A DNA stretch of 64,000 bases from JAKACA01 sp050744865 (GTDB taxonomy: Bacteria; Actinomycetota; Acidimicrobiia; Acidimicrobiales; Bog-793), in contig JBOGHW010000015.1 of the NCBI GenBank assembly GCA_050744865.1, positions 74,663 to 138,662 on the forward strand, given 5' to 3'. The notes under the pieces are model-generated. The model was not told the DNA's origin, made no database searches, and worked only from the letters and a program-made list of their open reading frames with translations. Positions 1-7,953 of the stretch are shown piece by piece. The position numbers and the translations under genes are program-made. Positions within the stretch are counted from its first letter, which is position 1. Every line of letters begins with the position of its first letter.

Positions 1-93
1 GACCGCCCGAAGCCGAGTGCCGACGGCGCGCGCGTAGCGGATTGCTTCGATCTCGCTGAGCTCGCTTTGGTGGCTCTGGTTGTCGTTGCGCAT
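1..93 (-). CDS. XRE-like helix-turn-helix regulator, 5' end only
   Basis: Only the first 31 codons are in the window; the gene runs off the left edge. The ATG at 93-91 is preceded by a GGGAG ribosome binding site 4 nt away. The peptide begins with a short polar stretch and ends in ARAVGTRLRAV, which matches the opening of XRE-type DNA-binding domains of actinobacterial BldD-like regulators, where ARLVGARLRAIR precedes the HTH helix. It is on the same strand as rsmE, with about 170 bp between them, so it probably has its own promoter. The rest of the domain is not visible, so the family call rests on this one motif. Confidence 0.5.
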   Translation of the reverse strand, partial: MRNDNQSHQSELSEIEAIRYARAVGTRLRAV

Positions 94-264
94 CGGTCTC
101 CCACGACAACGCTCCCTGTGTCTACGTGCTGGGCGAGAGCGTTGCCAGAGGCTGCCACGGTACCACTCTGCGTCAACCAACGACCACTCCCGGTGCTGGG
201 TAGGCATGCGCCCTGGCGTGCAAGACCGGCACGCGTGGGCAGGCGCCGCCGCCTGCAGTGCGCC

Positions 265-996
265 TCACCGCTGGGCCGCCCGAACCAAGCCGCTACGCAG
301 GCCGGTGAGCAGCACTCCGGCCGCGATGGCAGCTGTCTCGATGCGCAGGATCGTGCCGCCCAGGGTGACAGTGGGAAGTCCCAGTCCCAGCTCGGACGGG
401 GCCCATCCCCCCTCCGGGCCGACCAGGAGAGCCGTCGTCGTAGGCAAGGGCGGGGTGCCGGCCGGCTCGGCCAGCGCAACGCCCGGCCCCAGCAGCTCGG
501 CAGGCTCCAGGACAGATGAGACCTCGGGAAGATACGCCAGGCGTGCCTGCATGGCCGACTCCCTGGCTATCCGGCGCAGCCTGCCGGCACGGCCGTCCTC
601 ATCGGCGCCGCCCGCCGGGCGCACCACGGTCCTGGCGCAGGCCAGCGGGACGATCCGGTCCACCCCGAGCTCGACCAGCTTGGCCACTGCCCACTCCGTA
701 CGGTCGCCCTTGGCCAGCGAGAACGCAACGGTGATGGGTACCGCCGGGGCAGCCGCATACTCGATCTCGCCGATCGGCTCCAAGGTGATGGACTGAGCCC
801 GGCGCCGCCCGGTTGCCGCACAGGCGACGCTGCACGGCCGATAAGAGCCGTGCCCGTCGCCGGCAACCACAAGCTCGCCGTCGCGTAGCCGCAGGGCGGT
901 CGAGAGGTGGTGGCTGTCCTGGTCAGACAGGGCGGGTTGGGTTAAGTCCTCGACGTAGGCGAGCGCAGCCGCCTTGCGGAGCAGCTCTGTCGTCAC
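265..996 (-). CDS. rsmE: 16S rRNA (uracil(1498)-N(3))-methyltransferase RsmE
   Basis: RsmE methylates N3 of U1498 in 16S rRNA of the 30S subunit, using S-adenosylmethionine. The 243-residue length is normal for the family. The C-terminal SPOUT (alpha/beta-knot) domain carries the two SAM-binding signatures, LLVGPEGGW near residue 190 and LGGTILRIETA near residue 215, and the N-terminal PUA-like half has HHLSTALRLRDGE. The start is GTG at 996. It follows dnaJ by 23 nt on the same strand, the usual actinobacterial order hrcA-dnaJ-rsmE, so it is probably cotranscribed with them. The identification is firm. Confidence 0.95.
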   Translation of the reverse strand: MTTELLRKAAALAYVEDLTQPALSDQDSHHLSTALRLRDGELVVAGDGHGSYRPCSVACAATGRRRAQSITLEPIGEIEYAAAPAVPITVAFSLAKGDRTEWAVAKLVELGVDRIVPLACARTVVRPAGGADEDGRAGRLRRIARESAMQARLAYLPEVSSVLEPAELLGPGVALAEPAGTPPLPTTTALLVGPEGGWAPSELGLGLPTVTLGGTILRIETAAIAAGVLLTGLRSGLVRAAQR

Positions 997-1019
997 GGGG
1001 CGGCGGCTCCCGATGTGAC

Positions 1020-2153
1020 TCAGTTGACCCTGGAGCGCAGGCGGGAAAGGAAGCTCTGGTCGGGAGGCGACACCGGCTCCCCGCGGAGCTCGGCGAGCTT
1101 GCGGAGCAGCTCGTCCTCTTCCTTAGAGAGCTTGGCCGGCGTGTCGACTGCGACTTGCACGAGGATGTCACCTCGACCCCTCCCGCGAAGGCGCGTGATG
1201 CCGAGGCCGGGCAGGCGGATCACTTTGCCGGGTTGAGTTCCTGGAGCGATCGCCACCGCGGAGTTGCCGTCGAGCGTCTCGAGGTCGACCGAGGTCCCAA
1301 GAGCTGCCTGTGCGAACGAGACATGGAGCGTGGTGACGAGGTCGGCGCCGGCCCGCTCGAACCTGTCGTGGGCCTGCACGCGCAGGTGCACGTAGAGGTC
1401 GCCTGCCGGCCCTCCTCTGAGAGCCGCCGAGCCGCCGCTCTGGACACGGAGGGTGGCGCCGTCGTCGACTCCCGCTGGCACCTGTACGGTGAGCGTCCTG
1501 TCCTGCGAGGTCCGGCCCTGGCCCCGGCAGTCGGTACACGGCGAGGCGACGACCTCGCCTGTGCCATCGCAGCGCCCGCACACTGTCGCTGTGACCATCT
1601 GCCCGAGAAACGACTGCCTCACCCTCTGCACCTGCCCCGACCCCCGGCACTCGCTGCACGACGTGGGGAACGTGCCCGTCCGGGCGCCGCTGCCCTCGCA
1701 CGTCGGGCAAGGTACAGGCAGCCTGAGGCTGACCTCGCGGGCAGCACCGAAGGCTGCCTCCTCGAGGGTCAGGTCCACGATGACCTCGGCATCCGAGCCC
1801 CGGCGGGTGGCAGCTCGTGACGGGGCGCCGAAGCCACCACCGCCGCCGCCGAAGAAGGCGTCGAAGATGTCGCCGATGTTCGAGGTAAAGCCGAAGTCGC
1901 CACCGCCGCCTCCGGCGCCGCTGCCGCGCACGGCCTCGGGCCCGAACATGTCGTAGCGCCGGCGCCGTTCCGGATCGCGGAGAGTCTCGTAGGCGAGCGT
2001 CACCTCCTTGAAGCGGGCCTCGGCCTGAGGGTTGCCGTTGTTGGTGTCGGGGTGCAACTCGCGGGCGAGCGAACGGTAGGCGCGCTTCAGGTCGTCCTCG
2101 CTCGCGTTCTTGCCGACGCCGAGCAACTCGTAATAGTCAGTGGGCACGCTCAA
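1020..2153 (-). CDS. dnaJ: Chaperone protein DnaJ
   Basis: This is the Hsp40 co-chaperone that delivers unfolded clients to DnaK and stimulates its ATPase. The protein has 377 residues with the full type I layout: an N-terminal J domain with the HPD triad near residue 35, a Gly/Phe-rich linker, a zinc-binding domain with four CxxCxGxG repeats (CPTCEGSG, CSECRGSG, CGRCDGTG, CTDCRGQG), then the C-terminal substrate-binding beta domains. The first in-frame codon is TTG at 2153, but GTG at 2147 is an equally good start and there is no strong ribosome binding site. It sits between hrcA and rsmE. This is likely the DnaJ2 paralogue that travels with HrcA, not the one beside dnaK. Confidence 0.95.
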   Translation of the reverse strand: MSVPTDYYELLGVGKNASEDDLKRAYRSLARELHPDTNNGNPQAEARFKEVTLAYETLRDPERRRRYDMFGPEAVRGSGAGGGGGDFGFTSNIGDIFDAFFGGGGGGFGAPSRAATRRGSDAEVIVDLTLEEAAFGAAREVSLRLPVPCPTCEGSGARTGTFPTSCSECRGSGQVQRVRQSFLGQMVTATVCGRCDGTGEVVASPCTDCRGQGRTSQDRTLTVQVPAGVDDGATLRVQSGGSAALRGGPAGDLYVHLRVQAHDRFERAGADLVTTLHVSFAQAALGTSVDLETLDGNSAVAIAPGTQPGKVIRLPGLGITRLRGRGRGDILVQVAVDTPAKLSKEEDELLRKLAELRGEPVSPPDQSFLSRLRSRVN

Positions 2154-2224
2154 CCAATCGTCGTCTTCATCATGTTCGTTCCTGTGGCACGCCAGGACGC
2201 GTCACCTCGGTTGGCTCGAATGGC

Positions 2225-3370
2225 TCAGTCCCGCTGCAGCTCGCGGGACAGGTGCTGCCCGACGACTGCCACGGCGGCCAGTGCCTCCGGGTAGTTCATC
2301 CGAGTCGGACCGAGTACACCGATGGTACCGACTGCGTCGTGCTCTCCTTCGAAGGGAGCCACGACAAGGGAGCACTCGGCCAACGGGATGACGCCGTGCT
2401 CCGACCCGATGGCGACGCTACCGCGCGCCAGGACGTCCTTGAGCAGGGACACCACGACGAAGGATTCTTCCAGGATCGTCAGGACCGCCCGAACCTGTTC
2501 CACGGCTACGAAGTTCTCTGCCATGCGCGCAGCGCCACCCACGAAGACCTGGTCAGTGGTGTCCTCTTCGCCCTTACGGTCCCTTACGGCCTGGCGGCAG
2601 GTGCCCACCAGGCGCTCGGCTACGGGAGAGAGAGTCTCTGCCGACCTTGTGCCGGCGAGGCCGAGGATCGACACGGCGTTGTCCACGAAGTGGCGTTGGA
2701 CGTAGCTGCTGGCAGCATGGATCTCCTCGTCAGTGACGTCGTCGCCGAGGGCGATCGAGGACTTCTCGACTGCGCCGTTCGACAGGACGAGCACGAACAG
2801 TCCGGTGTGGGCGGCCAGCCGCGTGACGAGCGCCGACTTGACGACCAGGTGTTCGTGACCGGGGCTGATGACGATGGCGGCGCTGTCGGTCAGCCGGGCC
2901 AACAGGCGGGTGGTGTCGGCGAGCATCCGCTCGAGCTCGCCGTGGGCCCGCGAGAAGAAGTTCTCCACCTGCTCCGACTTGGCCTGACCGAGGCTCGACG
3001 GGGCGCCGAGGTGGTCGACGAAGAAGCGGTACCCCTTGTCGGTCGGCACCCGCCCGGCGCTCGTATGCGGGTGCGTCAGGTAGCCCTTCCGCTCCAGATC
3101 GGCCATGTCGGCCCGGATCGTGGCCGGCGAGACGTCGATCGAAGGGTCACGGGCAACCTGCGAGGACCCCACGGGCTGGGCGGTTTCCACGTAGTCGGTG
3201 ACGACCGCGTTCAGGATCGCGGCCTTGCGCCCGTCGAGGTCGGGGTTGTCGGTTACCTTGCCCTCCTTCGCTGAGCGGTACCCGGGCCTTAACCCCAGGT
3301 TGTAGTCACCGTGGATTTTACTCCTCGAGACGGAGCGCCGAGATGAACGCCTCTTGGGGGACCTCGACAC
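2225..3370 (-). CDS. hrcA: Heat-inducible transcription repressor HrcA
   Basis: HrcA represses groE/dnaK-type heat-shock operons by binding CIRCE elements. The winged-helix start (GRKAAILNAVVTDYVETAQP followed by VGSSQV), the SPATIRADMADLERKGYL helix and the later GAF-like dimerisation region are all family-typical. The start is a problem. The conserved protein should begin around residue 39 (near 3256), where AAGGAGGG lies just upstream, but the codon there is GTA. No ATG, GTG or TTG lies in frame between it and the GTG at 3370, which is inside the 3' end of lepA and lacks a ribosome binding site. The coordinates are the maximal ORF; the true start is probably close to 3256. I saw no CIRCE element upstream. 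Confidence 0.9.
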   Translation of the reverse strand: MSRSPKRRSSRRSVSRSKIHGDYNLGLRPGYRSAKEGKVTDNPDLDGRKAAILNAVVTDYVETAQPVGSSQVARDPSIDVSPATIRADMADLERKGYLTHPHTSAGRVPTDKGYRFFVDHLGAPSSLGQAKSEQVENFFSRAHGELERMLADTTRLLARLTDSAAIVISPGHEHLVVKSALVTRLAAHTGLFVLVLSNGAVEKSSIALGDDVTDEEIHAASSYVQRHFVDNAVSILGLAGTRSAETLSPVAERLVGTCRQAVRDRKGEEDTTDQVFVGGAARMAENFVAVEQVRAVLTILEESFVVVSLLKDVLARGSVAIGSEHGVIPLAECSLVVAPFEGEHDAVGTIGVLGPTRMNYPEALAAVAVVGQHLSRELQRD

Positions 3371-5105
3371 GCCCGATGGACTTCATGCGTTTCTTGCCCT
3401 CCTTCTGTTTCTCGAGGAGCTTCCGCTTTCGGGTGATGTCGCCCCCGTAGCACTTTGCGAGCACGTCCTTGCGCTTGGCCTTGACTGTCTCGCGGGCGAT
3501 GATCCGGCCGCCGATGGCCGCCTGGATGGGCACGTCGAACAGCTGGCGGGGGATGAGCTCGCGCAGCTTGTGGGTGAGCTTGCGCCCGTACTCCTGCGCC
3601 CTGGCCTTGTGCACGATGGCGCTGAAGGCGTCGACGGGGGCGCCGTTCAAGAGGATGTCGACCTTGACCAGGTCGTCGACCTGGTAGCCGGCCGGCTCGT
3701 AGTCGAGGCTGGCGTATCCCTTGGTGCGGCTCTTCAGCTGGTCGAAGAGGTCGACCACCACCTCGGCCAATGGGCAGGTGTAGACCAGCTCGAGGCGCTC
3801 AGGGGACAGGTATTGCATCTTGTCGAGCGTGCCCCGCCTCGTCTGGCACAGGTCCATCACCGTTCCGGTGTACTCGGCCGGCGTGATGATCGTGAGCTTC
3901 AGGACCGGCTCGGAGATGGCCGCCACGTTCTGGGCCGGAGGCATAACCGAAGGGTTGTCGACCTCGACGGTGTCGCCGTTGGTGAGCTCGGCCATGTAAG
4001 CGACAGACGGCGCGGTGGCGATAAGGGCCAGGTCGAACTCCCTCTCGAGACGCTCGCGGGCGATGTCCATGTGCAACAAGCCGAGGAAGCCACAGCGGAA
4101 CCCGAAACCGAGCGCCGCCGACGTCTCGGGCTCGAAGGAGATCGAGCCGTCGGAGAGCTTCAGCTTCTCGAGGGCGTCTCTTAAGTCGGGCAGTTCGTCG
4201 CCTTCGACCGGGTACAAGCCGCAGAACACCATGGGCTTGGGATCTCTGTAGCCCTCCAGTGGGGACCGACCGGGTCTGGCGGCGTCCGTGACAGTCTCGC
4301 CGACTCGCGCCTCGGCCACTGCCTTGACGCCGGCGATCAGGTATCCCACCTCGCCTGGGCCGAGTTCGACCACGGGCTCTTGCGACGGCGCCCGGATGCC
4401 GATCTCTTCGACGTCGTGGTTCGTGCCTGCCTGCCAGAGGCGGATCTTCGACCCGGACCTGATGGTGCCGTCGAAGACCCGGATGGCGTTGACGACGCCG
4501 CGGTACTGGTCGTAGTGGGAGTCGAAGACGAGTGCCCGCAGCGGCTCGCCGGGGTCGCCCTCGGGCGGCGGGATGCGGTCGACGACGGCATCCAGCAGAT
4601 CCGGCACCCCCTCGCCGGTCTTGGCAGATATCCGGAGGATCTGGTCGGCAGGGAGCCCTAGGACGGCCTCGATCTCTTCTGCGTAGCGAGCCGGGTCGGC
4701 CGCCGGCAGGTCGATCTTGTTGAGGGCCGCCACGATCTCGAGGTCGTGCTCGATGGCCAGGTAGCAGTTGGCGAGCGTCTGGGCTTCGATTCCCTGTGAG
4801 GCATCGACGAGAAGGACGACACCTTCGCAGGCGGCCAGTGAGCGGCTCACCTCGTAGCCGAAGTCGACGTGGCCCGGGGTGTCTATGAGCTGAAGCACGT
4901 GCTCACGCCAGTGCACCCGCACGTTCTGCGCCTTGATCGTGATCCCTCGCTCCCGCTCTATGTCCATGGAGTCGAGGTACTGCTCTCGCATCTCGCGCGG
5001 GTCGACGGCGCCCGTCAGCTCCAGGATGCGGTCCGACAGCGTGGACTTGCCGTGGTCGACGTGGCTGATGATCGAGAAGTTGCGGAGGCGGTCGGTGGCT
5101 ATCAC
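3318..5105 (-). CDS. lepA: Elongation factor 4 (LepA) GTPase
   Basis: LepA/EF4 is a translational GTPase that acts on the ribosome during initiation and elongation. The 595 residues are full length. Visible signatures are the P-loop HVDHGKST (about residue 15), the switch region RERGITIKAQ, DTPGHVDF, the NKID guanine-specificity motif, and the LepA-specific C-terminal domain with CYGGDITRKRKLLEKQ. The start is GTG at 5105, giving the usual MIATDRLRNFSIISH beginning. It is the first gene of the minus-strand run lepA-hrcA-dnaJ-rsmE, and its 3' end overlaps the maximal hrcA reading frame. Confidence 0.97.
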   Translation of the reverse strand: MIATDRLRNFSIISHVDHGKSTLSDRILELTGAVDPREMREQYLDSMDIERERGITIKAQNVRVHWREHVLQLIDTPGHVDFGYEVSRSLAACEGVVLLVDASQGIEAQTLANCYLAIEHDLEIVAALNKIDLPAADPARYAEEIEAVLGLPADQILRISAKTGEGVPDLLDAVVDRIPPPEGDPGEPLRALVFDSHYDQYRGVVNAIRVFDGTIRSGSKIRLWQAGTNHDVEEIGIRAPSQEPVVELGPGEVGYLIAGVKAVAEARVGETVTDAARPGRSPLEGYRDPKPMVFCGLYPVEGDELPDLRDALEKLKLSDGSISFEPETSAALGFGFRCGFLGLLHMDIARERLEREFDLALIATAPSVAYMAELTNGDTVEVDNPSVMPPAQNVAAISEPVLKLTIITPAEYTGTVMDLCQTRRGTLDKMQYLSPERLELVYTCPLAEVVVDLFDQLKSRTKGYASLDYEPAGYQVDDLVKVDILLNGAPVDAFSAIVHKARAQEYGRKLTHKLRELIPRQLFDVPIQAAIGGRIIARETVKAKRKDVLAKCYGGDITRKRKLLEKQKEGKKRMKSIGRVEVPQEAFISALRLEE

Positions 5106-5217
5106 GGGTCTCGTTTCGGGCGCGGGCGGCGCGGGTCAGCGCTGGCCGAGCGCCGGGCGTGCCCATATCGTGCCAGAGACCGGAGCGGTCCCGGCCCGGG
5201 CGGCGTTCGGCCGGCGG

Positions 5218-5315
5218 CTGGGTGGTGGCTGGGTGGTGGCTGGGTGGGGTCCGGCCGGGGTCCGGCCGGGGTCCGGCCGGGGTCCGGGGTGGGGTCCGGC
5301 CGGGGTCCGGACAGC
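5218..5315. repeat. G-rich short tandem repeats between lepA and rpsT
   Basis: Two or three copies of a 10-11 bp unit (ctgggtggtgg) are followed by five to six copies of an 11-12 bp unit (ggtccggccgg, with one ggtccggggtgg variant). The plus strand is extremely G-rich here. This is a simple-sequence array in the upstream region of lepA; open reading frames crossing it look like low-complexity artefacts. Confidence 0.75.
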
Positions 5316-5384
5316 GGCTGGAAGCCCGGGAGTGACCGGATGCGAGACAGGTGGGCCGTCCCACGCGCCGAAATTGGGCCCTGA

Positions 5385-5540
5385 ACGTACGTCCGCCGGC
5401 CCACCTTGATTGCCGAGGCGCGATGTGGTGCCGGAGCACGCCCCAACGGACGCCCCGCCCGACCCGCCCCGCCCCGCGACGTACCTCCGCCGACCAACCT
5501 AGATTGCCGAGGCGCGATGTGGTGCCGGAGCACGCCCCAA
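5385..5540 (+). repeat. Pair of 62-bp direct repeats upstream of rpsT
   Basis: The segment 5385-5446 is repeated at 5479-5540, a 94-bp period. Both copies run from acgtac through tgccgaggcgcgatgtggtg to cacgccccaa and differ at only a few positions near the left side. The second copy ends about 110 bp before the rpsT start, so the duplication lies in its promoter or leader region. Whether it carries a duplicated promoter cannot be told from sequence alone. Confidence 0.85.
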
Positions 5541-5650
5541 AGCCAACGCCCGCCAACGCCCAGTCCCGGATCAGGCACAGCCGAGGCGCTGCTACGATGC
5601 ATGGCACAGCGCAACGCCTTGCGCCAGCGACTCGCGTCCCGGAGAAGACA

Positions 5651-5929
5651 GTGGCCAACATCAAGAGTCAGATCAAGAGAGATCGGCAGAACAAGATCCG
5701 CCACGAGCGGAACAAGGCTGTTCGCTCGGAGCTCAAGACACGGACCAAGAACGCCGTACGCGCCGCTGAAGTCGGTGCCGAGGATACCGAGGAGTTCCTG
5801 CGCTTGGCCGTCAAGCGCATCGACAAGGCGGCCGCCAAGGGGATCATCCACCCCAACCAGGCGTCCCGGCGCAAGGCCCGCCTCGTGAAGCACGTCAACG
5901 CGCTCACGTCGGAGGACTCCGGCGAGTAG
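5651..5929 (+). CDS. rpsT: 30S ribosomal protein S20
   Basis: S20 binds 16S rRNA early in 30S assembly. The 92-residue product is highly basic and starts MANIKSQIKRDRQNKIRHER with the conserved RN(K)AVRSELKT segment, ending ASRRKARLVKHVNAL as in the family. I chose the GTG at 5651 because GGAGAAG lies 4-10 nt upstream and this gives the conserved N terminus; the longer upstream reading frame is not conserved. The last codons contain a GGAGG (5911-5915). A GNAT reading frame in the +1 frame overlaps its 3' end. Confidence 0.96.
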   Translation: MANIKSQIKRDRQNKIRHERNKAVRSELKTRTKNAVRAAEVGAEDTEEFLRLAVKRIDKAAAKGIIHPNQASRRKARLVKHVNALTSEDSGE

Positions 5930-5960
5930 CGACCGCCCCGGCCACCTCGAGACCCGTGGC

Positions 5961-6803
5961 GGGCTCGACGCCGCCCGGATCGCCGCCATCGAGCGGCTCG
6001 AAGCAGCCTGCAAGTCCGCCGACGGCGGTCGCCTCAAGCTTGAGTACGGCGAACTGCGCGCCCGCCAGCCCGGTGGGACCGACGACTTCTGCTGGTTCGA
6101 AGGACAGCAGCTCGTCGGCTTCCTCGGTCTCTACCAGCACTCCGGTGCCGAGATCGAGATCTGTGGGATGGTCTCGCCCGACTGCCGTCGCCAGGGTGTG
6201 TTCACCCGACTCCTCGATCGAGCGCTCGCCGAGGTGGCCAAGCGGGGATCGCCTCCGGTACTCCTGATCGTCGACCGGGATTGCCCAGCCGGGGGCGCCT
6301 TTGCCAGGCACAGAGGTGGGACTGTCAAGCACTCGGAGTACCGGATGTCGCAGGACGCCGCCCCATCGCCTGACCCCGGGCCGAGGCAAGTCGAGCTGCG
6401 CCCAGCTGGGCCGGCAGACGTTGGTTTCTTGACCGATTGCCTGGGTCGGGCCTTCGGGCGAGGCTTTGTGGAAGACGCCGGCGATGTGCCCAGCCAAGCG
6501 GCTTTCGCCCGCCTTGAGCGCCATACGGTGATCGAGGAGGACGGGGTGCCCGTCGGCACGCTCGTCGTCGAGAGGCTCGACAAGTCTGCCGGCATCTACG
6601 GGTTCGCCGTCGTGCCCGAGCTGCAAGGCAAGGGGATCGGCCGGGCCGCGCTCACCAAGGTGACCCGCCAGGTGCGTGCCGAGGGTGTCGAGCACCTCCA
6701 CCTCGAAGTCCTCGTCGACAACCCTCGGGCCCTCCACCTCTACGAGAGCTGCGGCTTCGTGACCGACGGCGTCGAGGACTACTACCTGCTGCCCACCGCC
6801 TGA
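5961..6803 (+). CDS. Tandem GNAT N-acetyltransferase (no canonical start codon)
   Basis: The product has two consecutive GCN5-type acetyltransferase folds. The first carries VSPDCRRQGVFTRLLDRAL (acetyl-CoA loop QGVF) and the second GFAVVPELQGKGIGRAAL and LHLEVLVDNPRALHLYESCG. The substrate is unknown. The reading frame is open from 5889, in +1 relative to rpsT, and homologous-looking sequence begins at LDAARIAAIERLE near 5964, yet the first ATG is at 6168, which would remove most of domain 1, and no ATG, GTG or TTG precedes it. A GTG at 5956 is in the wrong frame. Possible explanations are a 1-nt sequence error, unconventional initiation or frameshifting from rpsT. I placed the left end at the start of recognisable domain sequence. 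Confidence 0.75.
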   Translation, partial: GLDAARIAAIERLEAACKSADGGRLKLEYGELRARQPGGTDDFCWFEGQQLVGFLGLYQHSGAEIEICGMVSPDCRRQGVFTRLLDRALAEVAKRGSPPVLLIVDRDCPAGGAFARHRGGTVKHSEYRMSQDAAPSPDPGPRQVELRPAGPADVGFLTDCLGRAFGRGFVEDAGDVPSQAAFARLERHTVIEEDGVPVGTLVVERLDKSAGIYGFAVVPELQGKGIGRAALTKVTRQVRAEGVEHLHLEVLVDNPRALHLYESCGFVTDGVEDYYLLPTA

Positions 6804-6822
6804 GGCGCCCTGCTACGAGCGT

Positions 6823-7920
6823 CTATGGCTGGTCCAAGCCGGGCACGATGCTCGGCCGCATGCCGGGCTCGTAGAACACGCAGCAGTTACCGCCACGCTC
6901 CTTGGCCTCGTACATGGCTATGTCGGCGTTGCGCACGAGATTGCTCGGGCTGACGCGGGGGTCGGTCGTGATCGTCGCGCCGATGCTCACGCTCGTGGTC
7001 ACGGCGTGTCCCTCGATCTCGACCGGGACGCCCACGGCGGCAACCAGGCGGTTGCCGAAGGAGACGACCTGAGACTGGTCGGTGACGTCCTCGAACACGA
7101 CGACGAACTCGTCGCCGCCCACCCGGGCGACGGTGTCGGTGGCCCGGACCTGGTGGCTCAACCGCTCGCCGACGGCGCTCAGCACGGCGTCCCCGCCATG
7201 ATGACCGTACGTGTCGTTTATGGCCTTGAACTTGTCAACATCAAGAAACATCACCGCTACCAACGAACCCTCGCGCGACAAGCGCGTGAGGGCCCTCGAC
7301 AGGCGGTCGCCTAACAGGGCACGGTTAGGAAGTGACGTCAGCGGATCTGTGAGGGCCTGTCTCGACAGGTCTTCGGCCAGGGAGCGGAGTTGCTGCTCGG
7401 AGGCTTGTAGCGCTTGCATTGCGTCGAACTCCCTTGTTCGGTCGGCCGCCAGGCTGAGGATGCCTACGACGGTTCCATCTGATGCGAAAAGCGGTGAGCG
7501 GGTCACGTGCGCCGGTACCTCGGTGCCGTCTCCCCGGCGGACAGAGACGTCTCCTGACCAGTGATTCCCGTTGACGAGGCAAGCCCAGGCGTCGCTGCCG
7601 GGTCCGACTGGTGAAGCTGCTGTGGAGAAGTGCCCGAGCGGCTCGCCGACGATCTCGGAGCGCTGGCGCCGCTGCAGCGCCTCGCTTGCGCTGTTGCAGA
7701 ACACGATCGTCCCGGAGGGGTCGACGATGAGGGCGGCCCCTCCGCTCGCCTCCAGCATCTCGAGCCCGGAGATCGTAGAGATGCCCCAGGTCGGCCCGCT
7801 CTCGAGAGCCGTCGGCAGGAGGTCTCCCGCTTCCGGGTCGCGACGGAGCGACCTGTTCGCGAGCGCGCGAGGCAGAGTCTGCGGTTCGCGTGTGGAGGGC
7901 ACCGGGTTGGGTATCGGCAT
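6823..7920 (-). CDS. PAS domain-containing diguanylate cyclase
   Basis: This cytoplasmic protein of 365 residues is predicted to make cyclic di-GMP from two GTP. An N-terminal PAS sensor (about residues 50-165, with ALIVDPSGTIVFCN) is joined by a short coiled linker (MQALQASEQQLRSLAEDL) to a GGDEF domain (about 185-345). The catalytic loop reads VGGDEFVVV, so the signature is intact, and the DxD metal site is in FLDVDKFKAIND. There is no transmembrane segment. The ATG at 7920 is used. It lies 33 nt downstream of the large kinase-GGDEF gene on the same strand, so the two may be cotranscribed and share a signal. Confidence 0.9.
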   Translation of the reverse strand: MPIPNPVPSTREPQTLPRALANRSLRRDPEAGDLLPTALESGPTWGISTISGLEMLEASGGAALIVDPSGTIVFCNSASEALQRRQRSEIVGEPLGHFSTAASPVGPGSDAWACLVNGNHWSGDVSVRRGDGTEVPAHVTRSPLFASDGTVVGILSLAADRTREFDAMQALQASEQQLRSLAEDLSRQALTDPLTSLPNRALLGDRLSRALTRLSREGSLVAVMFLDVDKFKAINDTYGHHGGDAVLSAVGERLSHQVRATDTVARVGGDEFVVVFEDVTDQSQVVSFGNRLVAAVGVPVEIEGHAVTTSVSIGATITTDPRVSPSNLVRNADIAMYEAKERGGNCCVFYEPGMRPSIVPGLDQP

Positions 7921-7953
7921 GCGAGCGACGAGGCTGAGGTGAAATTCTCTGAT

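Noticed and set aside
2252..3274. Plus-strand frame opposite hrcA
   Set aside because: Antisense to the conserved HrcA sequence and without domain features.
3256..3330. CIRCE operator upstream of hrcA
   Set aside because: The TTAGCACTC-N9-GAGTGCTAA sequence is not present; the only inverted features are short and imperfect.
5102..6037. Minus-strand frame across the lepA-rpsT gap
   Set aside because: It is built from the G-rich tandem repeats and the antisense of rpsT, with no conserved segment.
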